DNA from: Tenrec ecaudatus
Taxonomy: Eukaryota; Chordata; Mammalia; Afrosoricida; Tenrecidae
Direction of reading: 5' to 3'
NCBI RefSeq assembly: GCF_050624435.1
Contig: NC_134535.1
Span: 122,871,731-122,935,730 of the forward strand
Length of the DNA: 64,000 bases
Below, in pieces: positions 1 through 13,600 of the stretch. The notes beneath the pieces are model-generated. The model made no database searches. It saw only the letters and a program-made list of their open reading frames with translations, and had not been told where the DNA came from. Each line of letters opens with the position of its first letter. Positions within the stretch are counted from its first letter, which is position 1. The position numbers and the translations under genes are program-made.

Positions 1-604
1 AATGGAAGAGAGAATACATCTTCTCATTGCTGTGAGCTAGACATCAATGGCATTCTAGAAAGAGCTCTTACATCCTGTGTCTGTGCTCTTGAGAGAATGG
101 GGAAGATAAGGGGCACTTTTTAAATGGCATGAAAATGGAAATCGCTTGGAATGCCCTTTGAAGGGAGGCGGACCTGGATTTCCAGGCACACGGACTAGCG
201 CCCTCAAACTACCGAATCCGAAACCAGGGAGAGGTAGACTTGACTTGGGTGAGGCTTTCAGTGATGAAGAGAAGCTGCTGTAGAGAAAAGATTTTAAAGT
301 TAAAAGATTAACAGAAGTCAGCTGTAGATGATCAGTGTCCTTTGATTGGAAAGTGTTGAAAACACAGCGATCTCAAAGAATCACATAAGTGTTTTTGAAG
401 TGGGTGCCTTGGCCACCAAAGTGTTAGACAAGATCAACAGTTATGAACCACCAGCTGCTCCCTGGGAACAAGACGAGGCTGCCTGCAACTCTTTATAGAT
501 TTACAGCTTCAGAAACCTAATATGGGGTCACTGTGAGGTGGAATAAACTACATAGGAATGTCTTTGTTGTTATCTTTGTTGTCTCTGGGAATTCTGATTC
601 GTAA

Positions 605-715
605 GGAATTGAGCTGGTAAACACAGAAACCTCAGGATCAAATCCTGGCTCTGTCACTCACTAGCAATGTGGCTTGAGCAAACTATTGAAACTCTGAGTC
701 TTTTCAAGTTTTAAG
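605..715 (+). mobile_element. MIR-type SINE fragment
   Basis: The stretch 'caaatcctggctctgtcactcactagcaatgtggcttgagcaaa' follows the MIR core order (ggttcaaatcc...gctctgccacttactagctgtgtgacc), about as diverged as old mammalian MIR copies usually are. Confidence 0.65.
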
Positions 716-1774
716 ACCCCGTGCATTTCTGACATACCAAGAGATAATGTCTGCGTCATGTTTTGTCGGCCCTGGGCATAAAGGAAGCCAAACGTTTCCC
801 TCTCTGGTGCATGATGCAGCGTAAATACTTAGAATGACATCTCTCTTTATCTGTACAGTTTCATGTAACAACAAAGGAGTGGGTATGCAGAATTTGACCC
901 TAGGAGTATAACCTTTTCTAGTATGGTTACCGTAATAGGATACAGGAAAGGGATGTTGGTTTTCTCTATATATCTAATTATTCCTGGGGATGTTTAAACC
1001 ATTCCTAGGCTTGTCCACACCTCTTTGCTAAACATGCCTCAGGAGACAGCAAAGCGTTCTCTTCCCCAAAATAAAACCATAATAAAGCCAAACCAAGCGG
1101 GAGCACATTTTTGTGCAAATCTGTCTTGTTCTAGGGAGGGGTGGTCCCTTGAGGGAGACCTCCTTAACATCCAGGGCATTTGGAAGAAAACTCTCGGAAA
1201 CAGTAGACCCAGAGCAGGAGAAAAACATCGCTCTCAAGGGAGAAATGCCATCAAAGAGAACTAAGTAAAGGAACTTTGATCTCGTAGGCTTTGGCTGAGA
1301 CCTGGTTTCGTAGGAAATGGTCACACCAGTTTAGCAACTCCCTGGAGTAGTCTCTGCAGATGTCTGTAGATGAGACAAGGTGGAAGCCAGTGGGAGGGGA
1401 AGGGAAGGGAGAGCAGCCATCCAAATCATCCAAAGTGGGAAAATCTCTGAATTTAACCAGGAAAAGAAGAACCTTGGAGGGGAATTTGAAACAATGAGGA
1501 ATCATTTGAAATGAAACATTAGTATGAAAAGGAAAACATTCGTAGGAGTTAAGCAGTGTCTCTTTTTCTGTCCTAGAAAAATACACCCCATTGAAGAGGC
1601 GTGTATTGGTTTTTCTCCTGGATGTAATATAATCTCTATTGAATAACATTCTCAATGTCCAGGCCTCATGTCTGAGTCAAGTTTGGATTCACTCTCTTTC
1701 ATCCTTTGGCCACAAAATTACCTTAACACCTGGATCACACAAGGAAAAGCACTTCATTTTAACCATTGAGAAAA

Positions 1775-1962
1775 ACCCCAAAGCCAACTCCCTGCCATCG
1801 AGTCCATGCTGATTCTTAGTGACTCCCTGGGGTTTCCGAGAGGTAACTCTTTACAGGAGGAGACAGCCTTGTCTTGTTTCCTCAGAGCTGCTGGTGGTTT
1901 TGAACTGCCGACCGTGCGGATTGCAGCCTAACACATAACCACTATGCACCAGGGCTTTTTAG
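1775..1962 (-). mobile_element. AfroSINE-like SINE
   Basis: Read on the minus strand it runs from 'agccctggtgcatagtgg' through 'gctaacc' and 'ttcaaaaccaccag' to 'gactcgatggcaggg', the order of the tRNA-related afrotherian SINE. Confidence 0.75.
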
Positions 1963-2114
1963 GGCTTGATAATTAATTTTAACGGAGTTCTTCTTCTCCT
2001 TTAACTTCTTTATACTATTTCTCTTTTGGGCCAGGAGAACATTAAAGAGACAGGGTTCTTTGTTTTTTCTATCTTTACAAATAAGCTGGAGAAATTGTAT
2101 ATGTATCCGTATAC

Positions 2115-2268
2115 GTTGCCACGGAAGCCATTCTGATTTATGGAGACCCGTGCACGGATGTTAGAACTGTGCTCCATAGGGTCAGTGTCTGGATTTTCAG
2201 AAATGGATTTCCACGTCTTTCTTCTGAGGTGCCTGTGGGCAGATTCAAACAGGCAAGCATATTAACTG
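2115..2268 (-). mobile_element. Diverged SINE of afrotherian type
   Basis: Contains 'gccattctgatttatggagacccgtg' and 'cttctgaggtgcctgtggg', phrases of a second SINE variety seen in afrotherian genomes. The family name is not certain. Confidence 0.5.
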
Positions 2269-2913
2269 TACCGCTCTTTATAACAGACATCTTGGTTTAT
2301 TTATTAGTCCAACATTGATTTAGCTCTTATATTTCAGCCAAAGCTTTCCATTCCAGGATACAGTAGCAATTAAACAACCTATGATTCTTTTAAAGAAGGG
2401 ACAAGAGATACAACTCAAAAGAAGCAAATCATAGATGTCATGTAGTTGATGGTTGGTGCAATGGAGAAAAAGCCACTGTGGACAATGGGGTCCCAGAAGC
2501 ACTGTGTCGAAGGACATCATGCACATGGTAACTTTGAAGGGGCCATGCAGAATTTAGAAAAGCCTAGGGTTTGTGAAGAGGCCTAACTTCAGCTAGATTC
2601 TGCCTCTGTTTCCATTCCTTTACATTCTGATGGTGCAAAATGCCTCGAGGGCCAACGCATGGAAAGGAAAATTTGACCTCTACCCTAATAGGCTACTCAG
2701 AGGAAAGGAGAGAAAGCAATTCTCTTTCAGATCTGTTCGTAATACAAACTCTCATACAATGAGTGTATAGAAAATAATATGGCTTGGCAATGTGTTTAGC
2801 TGAGTCTGCCCTGTGCTGACAGAACAAACTGCTAAAAACATCAATAGATTTTAAAAGTCAAAGTATAAACTTTCATTTTAGAGAACGCTCTGTCTCTTTA
2901 AAACATACACACT

Positions 2914-3070
2914 TTGTTGTTGTTGTTGTTAGGTACCATAGAGTCAGCTCCGACCCCTAGAAACCCTGTGCAAAACAAACAAAGCACTGCACAGTCCTGC
3001 ATCAACCTCACCAGTATTCCTGAGCTCAGTGATGCAGCCACCAGGTCAGTCCAGAGCTTAGGAAATGTGC
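2914..3070 (-). mobile_element. RTE (BovB-like) LINE, 3' end
   Basis: Begins on the + strand with (GTT)n and 'aggtaccatagagtcagctccgac', the reverse complement of the RTE 3' terminus (compare 63838-63870). Only the last 150 bases or so are present. Confidence 0.75.
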
Positions 3071-3138
3071 ATCGTGAAGTTTGGTTCTCTGGCTGTCCCC
3101 ACTGGGGAACTTCCAATCTCAGGGTCCAGAGATAAGCT

Positions 3139-3242
<104 letters not shown>

Positions 3243-3744
3243 GCAAAGCCTTAAACCACAAGTTACTTAAAGCACAGAGTCACCTCAAAAGAAATGGAGC
3301 AATCCCCCCTGGAAAGGTGAGAGGGCACCGTTGCCTCGACAGTAGTTGAGATACTCTTCGCTCTGCGGTCACCCCTGAGAGTGGCGATGAGGGCTTCGTC
3401 TACGGGAAATACTTGCATTATTTAGATGACACTTTCAAAGGGGAGGGGATTGCCACTCTGCAGATGGTCAAGCCACTTGCTACTTAGTTCCTCCTTGAGT
3501 CTCCTCATACATCTTTTCTTTCTGTTTTTTTCTGGGCTGCTGTTCTGGTCAGCGTGTCTCAGAATGATCTTCCAGGACAGTCCTGGATCAGAATTTTGCG
3601 GAGGCCTGGCTTCACAGTGAAGGTGGTTACCACGCCCGTCTCATAGACCCCATTGCTCATCACTTGTGTCACAGGGCCCTTTGTTCATCCCCTTAGCAGA
3701 GAGGCAGAAGCTGCTCTGTCCCTGTTATTAATCTTTCTCGAGTT

Positions 3745-4110
3745 AAGTACTCATCCACCTACTCATTTGAATATGTATTCATCCTTCATGTGTCAGGCAC
3801 TGTTTACAGTGCAGACAATATACTGTGGTGAACAACACTAACCAGCCCATTACCTTTATGGAATATATATTCTATGAAGAGGGGACAGATAGAAACCAAA
3901 CAAATAAAAGCCATGTAAATATCACCAAATGAAATTAAAAATCAAATGTAGAAAAAGATGATATGCTATAAAGGGACTCATCACCTCACCCAGGCATGTG
4001 TAATGAAGATGGAAATTGAGTAACAGGAAGTAGCCCACCAATAGTTGGTGGGTGAATTAATGAGTGCAGAGAATGCAAAGGTGCCAAGACAGATAAAGAC
4101 AAAATAAAAA
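3745..4110 (-). mobile_element. L2 LINE fragment
   Basis: 'tgtgtcaggcactgtttacagtgcagacaatatactgtggtgaac' followed by a 'cctttatggaatatatattct' segment matches the reverse complement of the L2 3' region (aggcactgttctaggcactgggga...). Old and diverged. Confidence 0.6.
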
Positions 4111-4516
4111 TTCACTATAAGCAGGGCATTTATCTGAGAAGAGACAGAAACTGGTCAGAAGTTAGACCGGGTACAGGGTCATACAGTACTAATTCTCTGT
4201 ACAACTATGGAGTTACCCATTTCTAGCTAATCAGTTCTCACAGCACATCTCTAATTTTGACGAAAATAAGGTTTTGCAAGCAATCATATAAAGATAATAA
4301 TATATAACTTGATCCAGAGCAAAATTGGACTTAGAGAAGAGGAGGCACGGGTGGTATGAAAAACACACACAAAAGAATCGAGTTATCCGAGAGAATTTGG
4401 CATTGAGCTGATGACAGAGGGATGTTCATTTTCCATTCATTCTCTGTTTCTGTGTAGAACCAACTGCTCCACCTGCTGCTGTGAACTTAGATCTCTATCT
4501 CTCTTGTTCCTTGCAG

Positions 4517-4615
4517 ATCACAAGGCTCCTTCTTCCACCTGGCGACCCATGGCCCTGACTCTGCTGGCTTTGTGTTTGGTGCTCTTGATTGGCCTGGCAG
4601 CCCTTGGGCTTGTAT
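4517..4615 (+). CDS. CLEC1A: CLEC1A exon 2 (membrane exon)
   Basis: A 99-base exon between acceptor ttgcag and donor gtaagt. It begins with two bases of a split codon and encodes [10 protein letters not shown] followed by a hydrophobic helix, [20 protein letters not shown], then LV. Its length and phase equal those of the CLEC1B membrane exon at 52775-52873, which fits an origin by gene duplication. Confidence 0.95.
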
Positions 4616-7600
4616 GTAAGTTAGGGCTCTGATTTAGGGCATGATCCTGAGATCAACCCAATTAATGGATTGTTTTTACTTAAATCCTGGAGCCTGGGGA
4701 CAATTTGATGCAGCTGATTCAAATGGTACTGATTTAAGCGAAGACTCAAGTCCAGGAAGAAGCATTGAATTCCAGTGATCACTAGACAAGTAGGCCCATC
4801 CATCCTATTTTGAGTTAAGATTTTTTTTGTGTGTGTCTGTTCACACATATTTAAATTGAAAATAAGTTTAATGAATCCATGACTTCACCTTCTTCCTTAT
4901 CACCAAAGAGCGGGACTGCTGTAGGATTTGCTCTCCTTATCATGGCTCAGTGGGCCAGTGCCAAGAGACAAAGTTTTACTTAGATGCCATCCAGTCAGTA
5001 TAAGGAAGGCAGCGGTTCGCAACATGTGGGTCGCGACCCTTTTGGGGGTGGAACGACGCTTCACAGGGCTCGCCTAATTCATAACAGTAGCAAAATGACA
5101 ATTATGAAGTAACAATGAACATATTTTTATGGTTGGGGCGTCAACACAACCTGAGGAACTGTATGAAAGGGCCACGACATGTGGAAGGTGGAGAAGCACT
5201 GGTCGAAGGGAAGGCGGCCTGGTGGGACAGTGGATGGCTAACCACCAGGTCAGCCGGGAAGCATGCTGGGACCTAAATCATTATGCTGTTTGCTCAAAGG
5301 GCCTGGAAGTTTACAGACTCATTTTTGCAGGAAACTTCTGAAAATAAGAAAATAAAGATGGTAAAGGCCAGTGCAGAAATTTTTACTTTTCACCCTAGCA
5401 AAGGCAAGGTTTGCCTCATGAGATTGAGTCCCAACATCAATGTTTCCTAAAGAGTCGAACAGAATGGCTCAGGAAAGTAAGTCCTAGAAAGTGTTTTTGT
5501 TTTTTCCCCTTTGGGAAAAAACATGCTTTTTAAACGGAGCAATTTGAGTATGCAGGAAAAGTGTACAAAAAAAGATACAGATTTTCATCCAGCTTTTCTC
5601 CTTCCTCCACAGTTTCTCCTATTATGAATATCTTGTCTTTCTGCGGTACCCTTTTTACAGTGAATGAACCAATCTTGATACATTGTTATCTGAGGTCCAT
5701 AATTTACCTTCAGTTTCCTTTGTAGGTGTGCCTGTACTTTCCTATGGGGTTTGACAAATGTATAACGTCATATATCCATGACAGTTGCATGTCGATTAGT
5801 TTCACTGCTCTTAAAATAGTTTATGCTGCACCTATTCATCCTTTCTCCCCTATCCTTGACCTTTGGAAGACAACTGCTCTTTGGCCAGATGACTTTGCCT
5901 GTTACCGAAAGTCATATAGTTGAAATCATACAGTATGCCTCTTTTCTGAAATAGTATTTTTAAATCTATTAACATGCAAAGTATGTCTTCCATATCTTTT
6001 TATAGTTTGCTCATTTCTCTTTGTTGATGAATAATACTCTATTGTGGGATGGACTGCTCTTTATTTATTCTTTGACGTGAAATTAGTGTAGCTTCTGCAA
6101 CTTTCTTCTATTTAGTATTGCTATTTGCTTTCCCCATCTTGCAAGTTTTAGAGCTTTTGCTGTTGTATCTTATATCTTAATATTTAAAAATAAATATATC
6201 TACACTAGTTTCATGTTTTTCTCTCAAACCCTTTATTTTCTTTAATTAATTTTTATATGATTAACTATTGCTTTACAACTAGCATTTTATCTTTTTAAAG
6301 AAATGTAATGATATATAAGTTTGTGAGTTTAGCCTAAGTAATCATTTGAGAATGTGCATAAAAATATTTATTAAGCAGTAACATTATCTACAAATTTACT
6401 CCTGAAATCATATTCTACTATTATGACTCCACATTTTCAGGTGAGAAACCAGATTTAGAAAAGTTAATTTGCTTCACTTCATAGAATTTATTATGTATTA
6501 GCACACAGATTTGAATTTAGACAATCTGAGATCCTGCAGTCTGAAATCTTAAGCAATATAATACTTATCTTCTCCATATGTAGAAAAAGACAAATTTATG
6601 ACATATAAGCTGCCCAGTCTGACTTGGTGACTTGGATTAGTTTTTCAGTTCTATCAGCTATCCATTTCTCAGCAAGACAGCATCACTCAAATGGAAGAAA
6701 GATTGGGGAATCTTTCCCAACAGTTGCAATCTCTTCAAACCAAGAACCGGAAGCTTTCAGAAACGGTGCAGCGTGTGGCTGAAAAACTCTGCCGCGAGCT
6801 TTATAACAAGACTGGAGGTAAGTGGACCAGGGTCACCAAGTCTTGCCTTTGGCCTCACAGTATCCTCCAATGGAGGGTGAAAAATGTTATCAGTGTATAT
6901 GACAAACATGCATTTTTTCTTTTTCTTGTTTTTTTAAAAATACTTTTATTGGGGGCTCTTACATCTCTCATCACAATCCATACATTCATCCAGAGTGTCA
7001 AGCACATTTTGCACATATGCTGCCATCATCATTTTCAAAGTGCAAAAAGCAGGAAAAGCCAAATAAAACAACAAAGGAAGTCAAAACCAACAAAATAATG
7101 CCAGCAGCAGCAACAACAACAACAACAACATAACAATAACAAAAAGAAAGCCACTGACAAAAATGGAAAAGCCTATAAATAGTTCAAGGTCTGTTTTTTG
7201 GACTTTACAAGTGTTTTCCAGTCGAGTCTGATGGGGTGCCATACTCTGTCTCCCAAGTCTATTTTTGGTCTTCCCTGGGAGTTTCATCATTCTACTCGCC
7301 CTACTGCTCTGCTGCATGCCATCAGTGCCTCCGACACTTGTTACTTTCTGAGTTTCTTGAATTGAGCTATTTTTGAGGGTGTTAGGTGGTATCTCAGAGT
7401 TGTTTTAGTTTGCATTTCTTTTATGGCTAATGATCAGGAACACTTTCTCATGTGATTATTGGCCATTTAGCATTCTTCCCTTGTGAAACTTCTGTTCAGG
7501 TCCATTGCCCACCTCATTAGTGGGTAGTTAGGTTTTTTTCTAATTGTAAGCTTGCAAAGTATTATAGATTTTAGTAATAAGGCATTTCTCTGATGTGTTA

Positions 7601-10600
7601 TTGAAAAAGATGTTTTCCCAATCTGTGGGATATCTTATTACTCTCTTTGGTGAATTCTTTCAATGTACACAGGTGATTTATCTTCAGTATATTCCACTTG
7701 TCAGTTTGTGACTCCTGTATTTGTATCCTTCCCTATTTCTAATAGACTATGTATTCCCTGTGCCAAGGTTCTCAGGCTTGTCTCATTTTCCTTATTAATG
7801 GCCCTAAACATTTGCAGTTTTACCTCACGATCTGTGATCCACCTTGAGTTTAATCTTGTGCATGGAGTTAGATAAGGGTCCTACTTCATTTTTTCTACAA
7901 ATAGATATCCATTTTTTTCCAGCATCACTTATTGAAGAGGACATCTACTTCTCATTTGATATTTTTTAACCCTTATCAAAAATCAGTTGTCTGGATGATA
8001 ATGTTTTTATTTCTGGGTTTTCAGCTCTTTTCCATTGGTCTGAATCACTGTCGTTATATCAATACCATACTGTTTTGACCACTGTGGCTGTATAATACAT
8101 GCTAAAGTCAGTTAAAGCAAACCCACTTTGTCCTTCTTCTTGAGGAGTTCTCTACTAATTCTGTGCTTCTTCCCTCTCTCCATATGAAGTTGGTAATTGG
8201 GTTTTTCCAATTCTTTGAAGAAGGATGACGGTATTCATATTGGGATAGCATTAAACTTATATAGAACCTTGGGCAGAACTGACATCTTTACTATATTGAG
8301 TCTTCCAATCCATGAGCATGGGATAGTCTTCCATTTGTTGAGGTCACTCTTGGTTTCTTATAATAGTGCTCTGTAGTTTTCCTCATACAAATCTTTTGTT
8401 TTTCAGTCAGTGATGTCCCTAGATATTTCTATTTGTGTTTGTCTATTGTAAAGGGTACTACCTTTCTAATTGCCTCTTCTGTGATCTTGTCTGACGTATA
8501 CAGCATTCCAATAAACTTCTGTTTGTTGATTTTGTATCCTGCCCCTCGGCCATATTCCTCTATCACTTCCAAAACTCCACTTGTGGAGTTTCAGGTTATT
8601 TTCAATATATAAATTCATATCGTCTGCAAATAATGATAGTTTCACCTCTTCCTTCCCCATTTGAATACCTTTGATGTCTTTTCTTTGTCTTATGTTGTTA
8701 GCAAGGACCTCCAGTACGATGTTAAATAGGAGTGGGGACAATGGGCATCTTTGTTTGACCCACTTTTTCAGTGCAACTGTTTTTATCTTTTCTTAATTGA
8801 CTACCATGTTGGCTCTTGGTTTTTCATATGTAGCTTGTATAATATTGAGGAATTTTCCTTCAATTCCTATCTTCTTGAGTGTCTTAAACAGGAATGGGTA
8901 TTCAATGTTGTCGAATGATTTTTCCACATCTATCGATATTATCATGTGGTTCTTAGAATTTTTCATGTCAATGTGGCGAATAATACTAATGGTCTTTTAT
9001 ATGTTGACCCATCCCTGCATCCCTGGTATGAATCCCACTTGGTCATGGTGAATTATTATGTTTATATGCTTTTGTATTCTATCAGCTATTATTTTATTTG
9101 GTATTTTTGCATTGATGTTCATTAAGGATATTGGTCTGTAGTTCTCAATTCTTGTGACATCCTTTCCCGCTTTAGGTATCAGAGTTATACTAGCTTCATA
9201 GAAAGAGTTTGGGAGTTTTCCGTCTTTTTCTATGTTCTGGAAGAGTTTGTGTCAATTCTTCCCTGAATGCTTGGTAGAGAGTTCTCCTGTGAAGCCATCT
9301 GACCGGGGGATTTTTTTGGTTAGTAATCTCTTGATAACCTTGTCTATTTCTTCTATCGCTATGGGTCTGTTGATGTTCTCGACATCCATCTGGGATAGTC
9401 TAGGGGGGGATTGCTTTTCCAAGTATTTGTCCATGTCTTCCAAGTTGTTAAATTTGATACAGTACAGGCCTTCAAAGTACTGTGTAATTATCTTTTTTAT
9501 TTCATTAGGGTCTGTTGTAATTTCCCCTGATTCATTCCTCATCATTGCTATTGAAATTTGTCCATTCCTTTCTTTGGTTAGGTTTGCCAGTGGTCTATCA
9601 ATTCTGTTAATTCTTTCAAAGAACCAGCTTTTAGCTACATTATTTTTTCCATATTTTTATTGTTTTCCCTCTCCTGTATCTCAGCTCCGATTTTTATTAT
9701 TTCTTTTATTTTCTTATTAGTAGGATTGTTTTGTTGACCGCTCTAATTGGTATAAATTTTGTGCCAGCACATCAACCATAATTTTTCTCTTCCTTTTTCA
9801 TGTGAGCATGTATTGCTATCAACCTTCCTCTCATAAATGCCTTTGCTGTATCCAAAAGATTTTGGTAAGTTGTATTTTCATTCTAATTGGTTTCTAGAAA
9901 CTTCCTAATTTCATCTCTGATCTGAGCCTATATCCACTCCTTTTACAATAGAGAGCTATTCATCCTCCTATTGTTTGCCCTTGTTTTCCTCAGCATCCTC
10001 TTTTGATTTCAAGCTTTATGGCATAGTGGTCGGAGAGAGACATCTGTGTAATCTCTATGTGCTTGAATTTACTCGTTCGGCTTGTGTCCCAGCATGTGGT
10101 CTATCTTCAAGTGTGTGCCATATTAATTTGAAAAGAATGTGAATTTTTGCATGTGGATGGAAAGCTCTGAAAATATCCATCAGGTCAAATCTTCCAATTG
10201 TGCTGTTTAGATCTGTAGCTTCCTTCCTATATTTCTTTTCCTGTCATCTGTCTTTTTCAGAGTATAGTGTATTAATGTCATCTATTATAATTATTGAGTC
10301 TATGATTTCTTTTCTCAGCTTTTGGAGTGTTTGATTTATGAATTTTGTAGGTCTCTCATTGGGCACATCTATTTAATATGCTCACTGGTTCTTGGTCCAC
10401 TGTTCTCTTGAGCATTATATAATGCCCCTCCCTGTTTTTTGTTATGGCTTGTACCTTGAGATCAATGTTGTCAGAGATCAAGATTGCTACCCCTGATTTT
10501 TTTTTTTTGCATCGCCATTTGCTTGGTATATTTTTCTCCACCCTTTAATTTTCAACCTGTTTTTGTCTGCTAGCTTGAGATGTGTCTCCTATAGGCAGCA

Positions 10601-13600
10601 GAGCAATGGGTTATGTTTTCTGAGCCAGTTTGTTAGCCTCTGCCTTTTAACTGCCTGAATTCAGTCCACTGATATTCAGTGGTATTACATCCATCTGTGT
10701 GGACTCTGTGATGTCATCTTGTACCTGTTGTGTTGGGTGTTTTCCTGCCTGCCTATCTTACCAGTTTGTGGTGTGTGTGCGTGTGTGTGTGTGTTTCATT
10801 CTTGCCTTCCTTCCACTGTTGAACTAATGCTATCTTGATGGCTGTTTTCTCTTTGCTGCCCTCTTGTTGGAGTTGCTTTATGTGATGGTCTCTTATTTGA
10901 GCTCAGTTAATGTTAATATTCTGCCCATACTGGGTCAGCAATGATCTTTTGTAAGGCTGGGTTTCTTTTTATGTATTCTTTGCATTATTCCTTGTTGGGA
11001 ATACTCTTACTTCTTCATCTATCTTAATAGATAATTTGGTCAGGTATGGTATTTTTGGGTTTGCATATTTTCCTCCAATTTTTGGAATATGTTACTCCAC
11101 TCCCTCCTCTCCTTCATCCTCTCTTCTGATAGGTCTGATCACATTCTTATTTGTGTTCCTTTATAAGTAACTATTTGTTTTTCCCAAGCTGCTCTTATTA
11201 TGATTTTCTCCTTTACCTCATAGTTGGATAATTTAACTATTGTGTCTTGTTGACTTCTTTTTGGGATTCAGTGTGGCTGGTGTTCTTTCAGCTTCCTGAA
11301 AGGTTGCCTGATTTTCATTTATTAAGCTGGCAAAGTTTTCCTCTAAGAATTCCCTCACTATTTTTGCTGTTGACTTCTTTGTTGAGTCTTGTTCTGGTAG
11401 TCCAATTACTCTAATATTGTTCTTTAGCTTCTCTGATTGTCTTATTTGATTATGTTTCCCGTTTGCTAAGGTCTGCTTGGTTAACCTCTAGGTCAGTGGT
11501 GTGATTCCTCTGCATCCTCAAGTCTGTTGGCAAAGTCTGTTAATTTGCTTCTGGATTTTCTTATTTCATCCCTTAAGTCTTGTATTTCCATTTGGTGCAT
11601 TGCCTTTGTCTTCTCTATCATTTCATCCTTTTTCTGTATTACTTCCTCATATCTTGTATGACTCCAAGAAACATTCTGAAAATTTCTTTCTGTGGAAGGT
11701 CAATGTCTGCTTCTTCTATGCATGTGATTAGGTTCATGACTTCTTTGGCATTGTCTTTAGTTTCTCCTGCTTTTCATTGAGGCTGTTGGGGTTGGTTGCT
11801 GTTTATGTGTTATTTTAGAGGAGCCTTGTGCCATCTTCCAGAGTTGAAGTTGGGGGACTCATATGAGTGATTCTATGAACTATCTTCAGGTAGCTGCACT
11901 GGGGGGTCAGACTACTGCTATATCTTCCTATAGTTTCATTCTTACCATAGGCAACCAGTATTCCACTGTTTGGAATGTGAGTTGGATAGTCCTCTTATGG
12001 GAAGCTGGTCAGGTGGTTGTAGGCCCATGAGGGTGATGTTTCACTTGCTGATCTCTCAGTAAGCCATAGTGGTATGTCTCACAGGGCTTGGAGTACCTTG
12101 GGTGGCGTGTGGTGTTTCCCTCTCCATCTGAAGTGCCATGCATGGCGTGTGGGTGTACCCTCCTTCGTGTAGAACACCATAGATAGCAGGCAGAATTATC
12201 CTAGTCATAGAGATAGCTGTGGACATTGGGCAGATGTTCCTGCAGCAGAATGGAGCACCACAGATGGTCAGTAGGAGTTCCCCCAGTCACTTGAAGGGCC
12301 TCAGGGTGTAGGGAGGAGTTCCCTCACCCCCCAGACATTTGAAGGGGAGTTTCCCCCGGCTGCTGGGTGAAACATACAGTTTTTTTAATTTACTGCTTGA
12401 CAAACTCTATAGTGTTCAGCTCTCAGGATCATAACCAGATGTTGAAATCACGTGGTTAAATTATGCATGAATTACATTATGTGAATGGTGTTGTTGTTGT
12501 TAGGTGCCATTGAGTCAATTCTGACTCATTGCAACCCTAGGCATAATATAATGAAACCTTTCACAATCCTACCCTGTCCTCAAATTTATTCTTCTGTTTG
12601 AGTCCATTGTTGCAGCCACTGTGTCAATCTCATCAAGCGCCTTCATCATTTTTGCTGTTCCTCTACTTTTCCAACCATGACATCCTTCTGTAGGGACTAG
12701 TCTATCTTGACAACATGTCCAAAGTGTGTTAGATGAAGTCTCACTATCCTTGCCTCTATGGAACATGAACTGTATATATTTAAATATGAGTATATTTAAA
12801 TACATATTTAATATATGAATTTTAAAAATTGCCATCAAGTCAATGCAAAGCATAGTCCCTATAGGATAGGATAAAACTGCCTCTGTGATTTTCCAAGCCC
12901 GTAAGTCTTTGTGGGAGTAGAAAGCTGAGTCTTTGTCTCTGGGAGCAGCAGGTAGTTTCGAACGGATGATCTTGCTGATTGCAGCCCAGTGCATAGTCAG
13001 TACACCACCAAGGATCTAATACATGAATCATTTTTTTTAATTCAGAGATTTTAAATAGAAGAAAGTAACTTAGAAGAACTGAAATAACACTGCAAGTAAA
13101 TAAAGTATGGAATGTTTTCCATTTATCTTGGTACATAGAGATATAATAGTAATTCACACTTCATAATGTGGTCATAAATTCTTCCCCTTAAGAAGTTAAC
13201 AATCTCAATTACAAGTTGACAAATGTAAGACTTATAGAGGGTTCAGGTAGACTGAATCTAATTTATTATAAATGAGAGAACACATTTGAATATAGGTAAT
13301 ATATGATTTCAGAGCCTGAGGTTTAAACATAATATTTAAACTCAGGACAGTGTGACTGGGTGACCCCAAATTGTATTTCAATAAAGGCCACAAAAATCGC
13401 AATGCCAAATTGGAGTTGAGCTAGTCTTTAATGAACAAAATGGGGGGAAAAAACAACCTAGAAGCAATATCTAAGTCCTATGTTTGACTGTTTTTTTCTC
13501 TTAAAATTAGTGCTTCTCCTTTTTGGGAGGTTTGGGGGTCCATAGTTGTCTATTCAAGTCAGCCTACTTGATACCTTTAACATAGGTGCATAGGAATTGA

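Noticed and set aside
880-910. 'gtatgcagaatttg' as CLEC1A first exon start (MQ...)
   Set aside because: The reading does not continue into the expected tail sequence and no donor of the right phase follows.
7663-7875. Antisense open frame also found at 59079-59291 on the other strand, similar in sequence
   Set aside because: Both lie opposite the L1 ORF2 end; their similarity is that of the two L1 copies, not evidence for an antisense gene.
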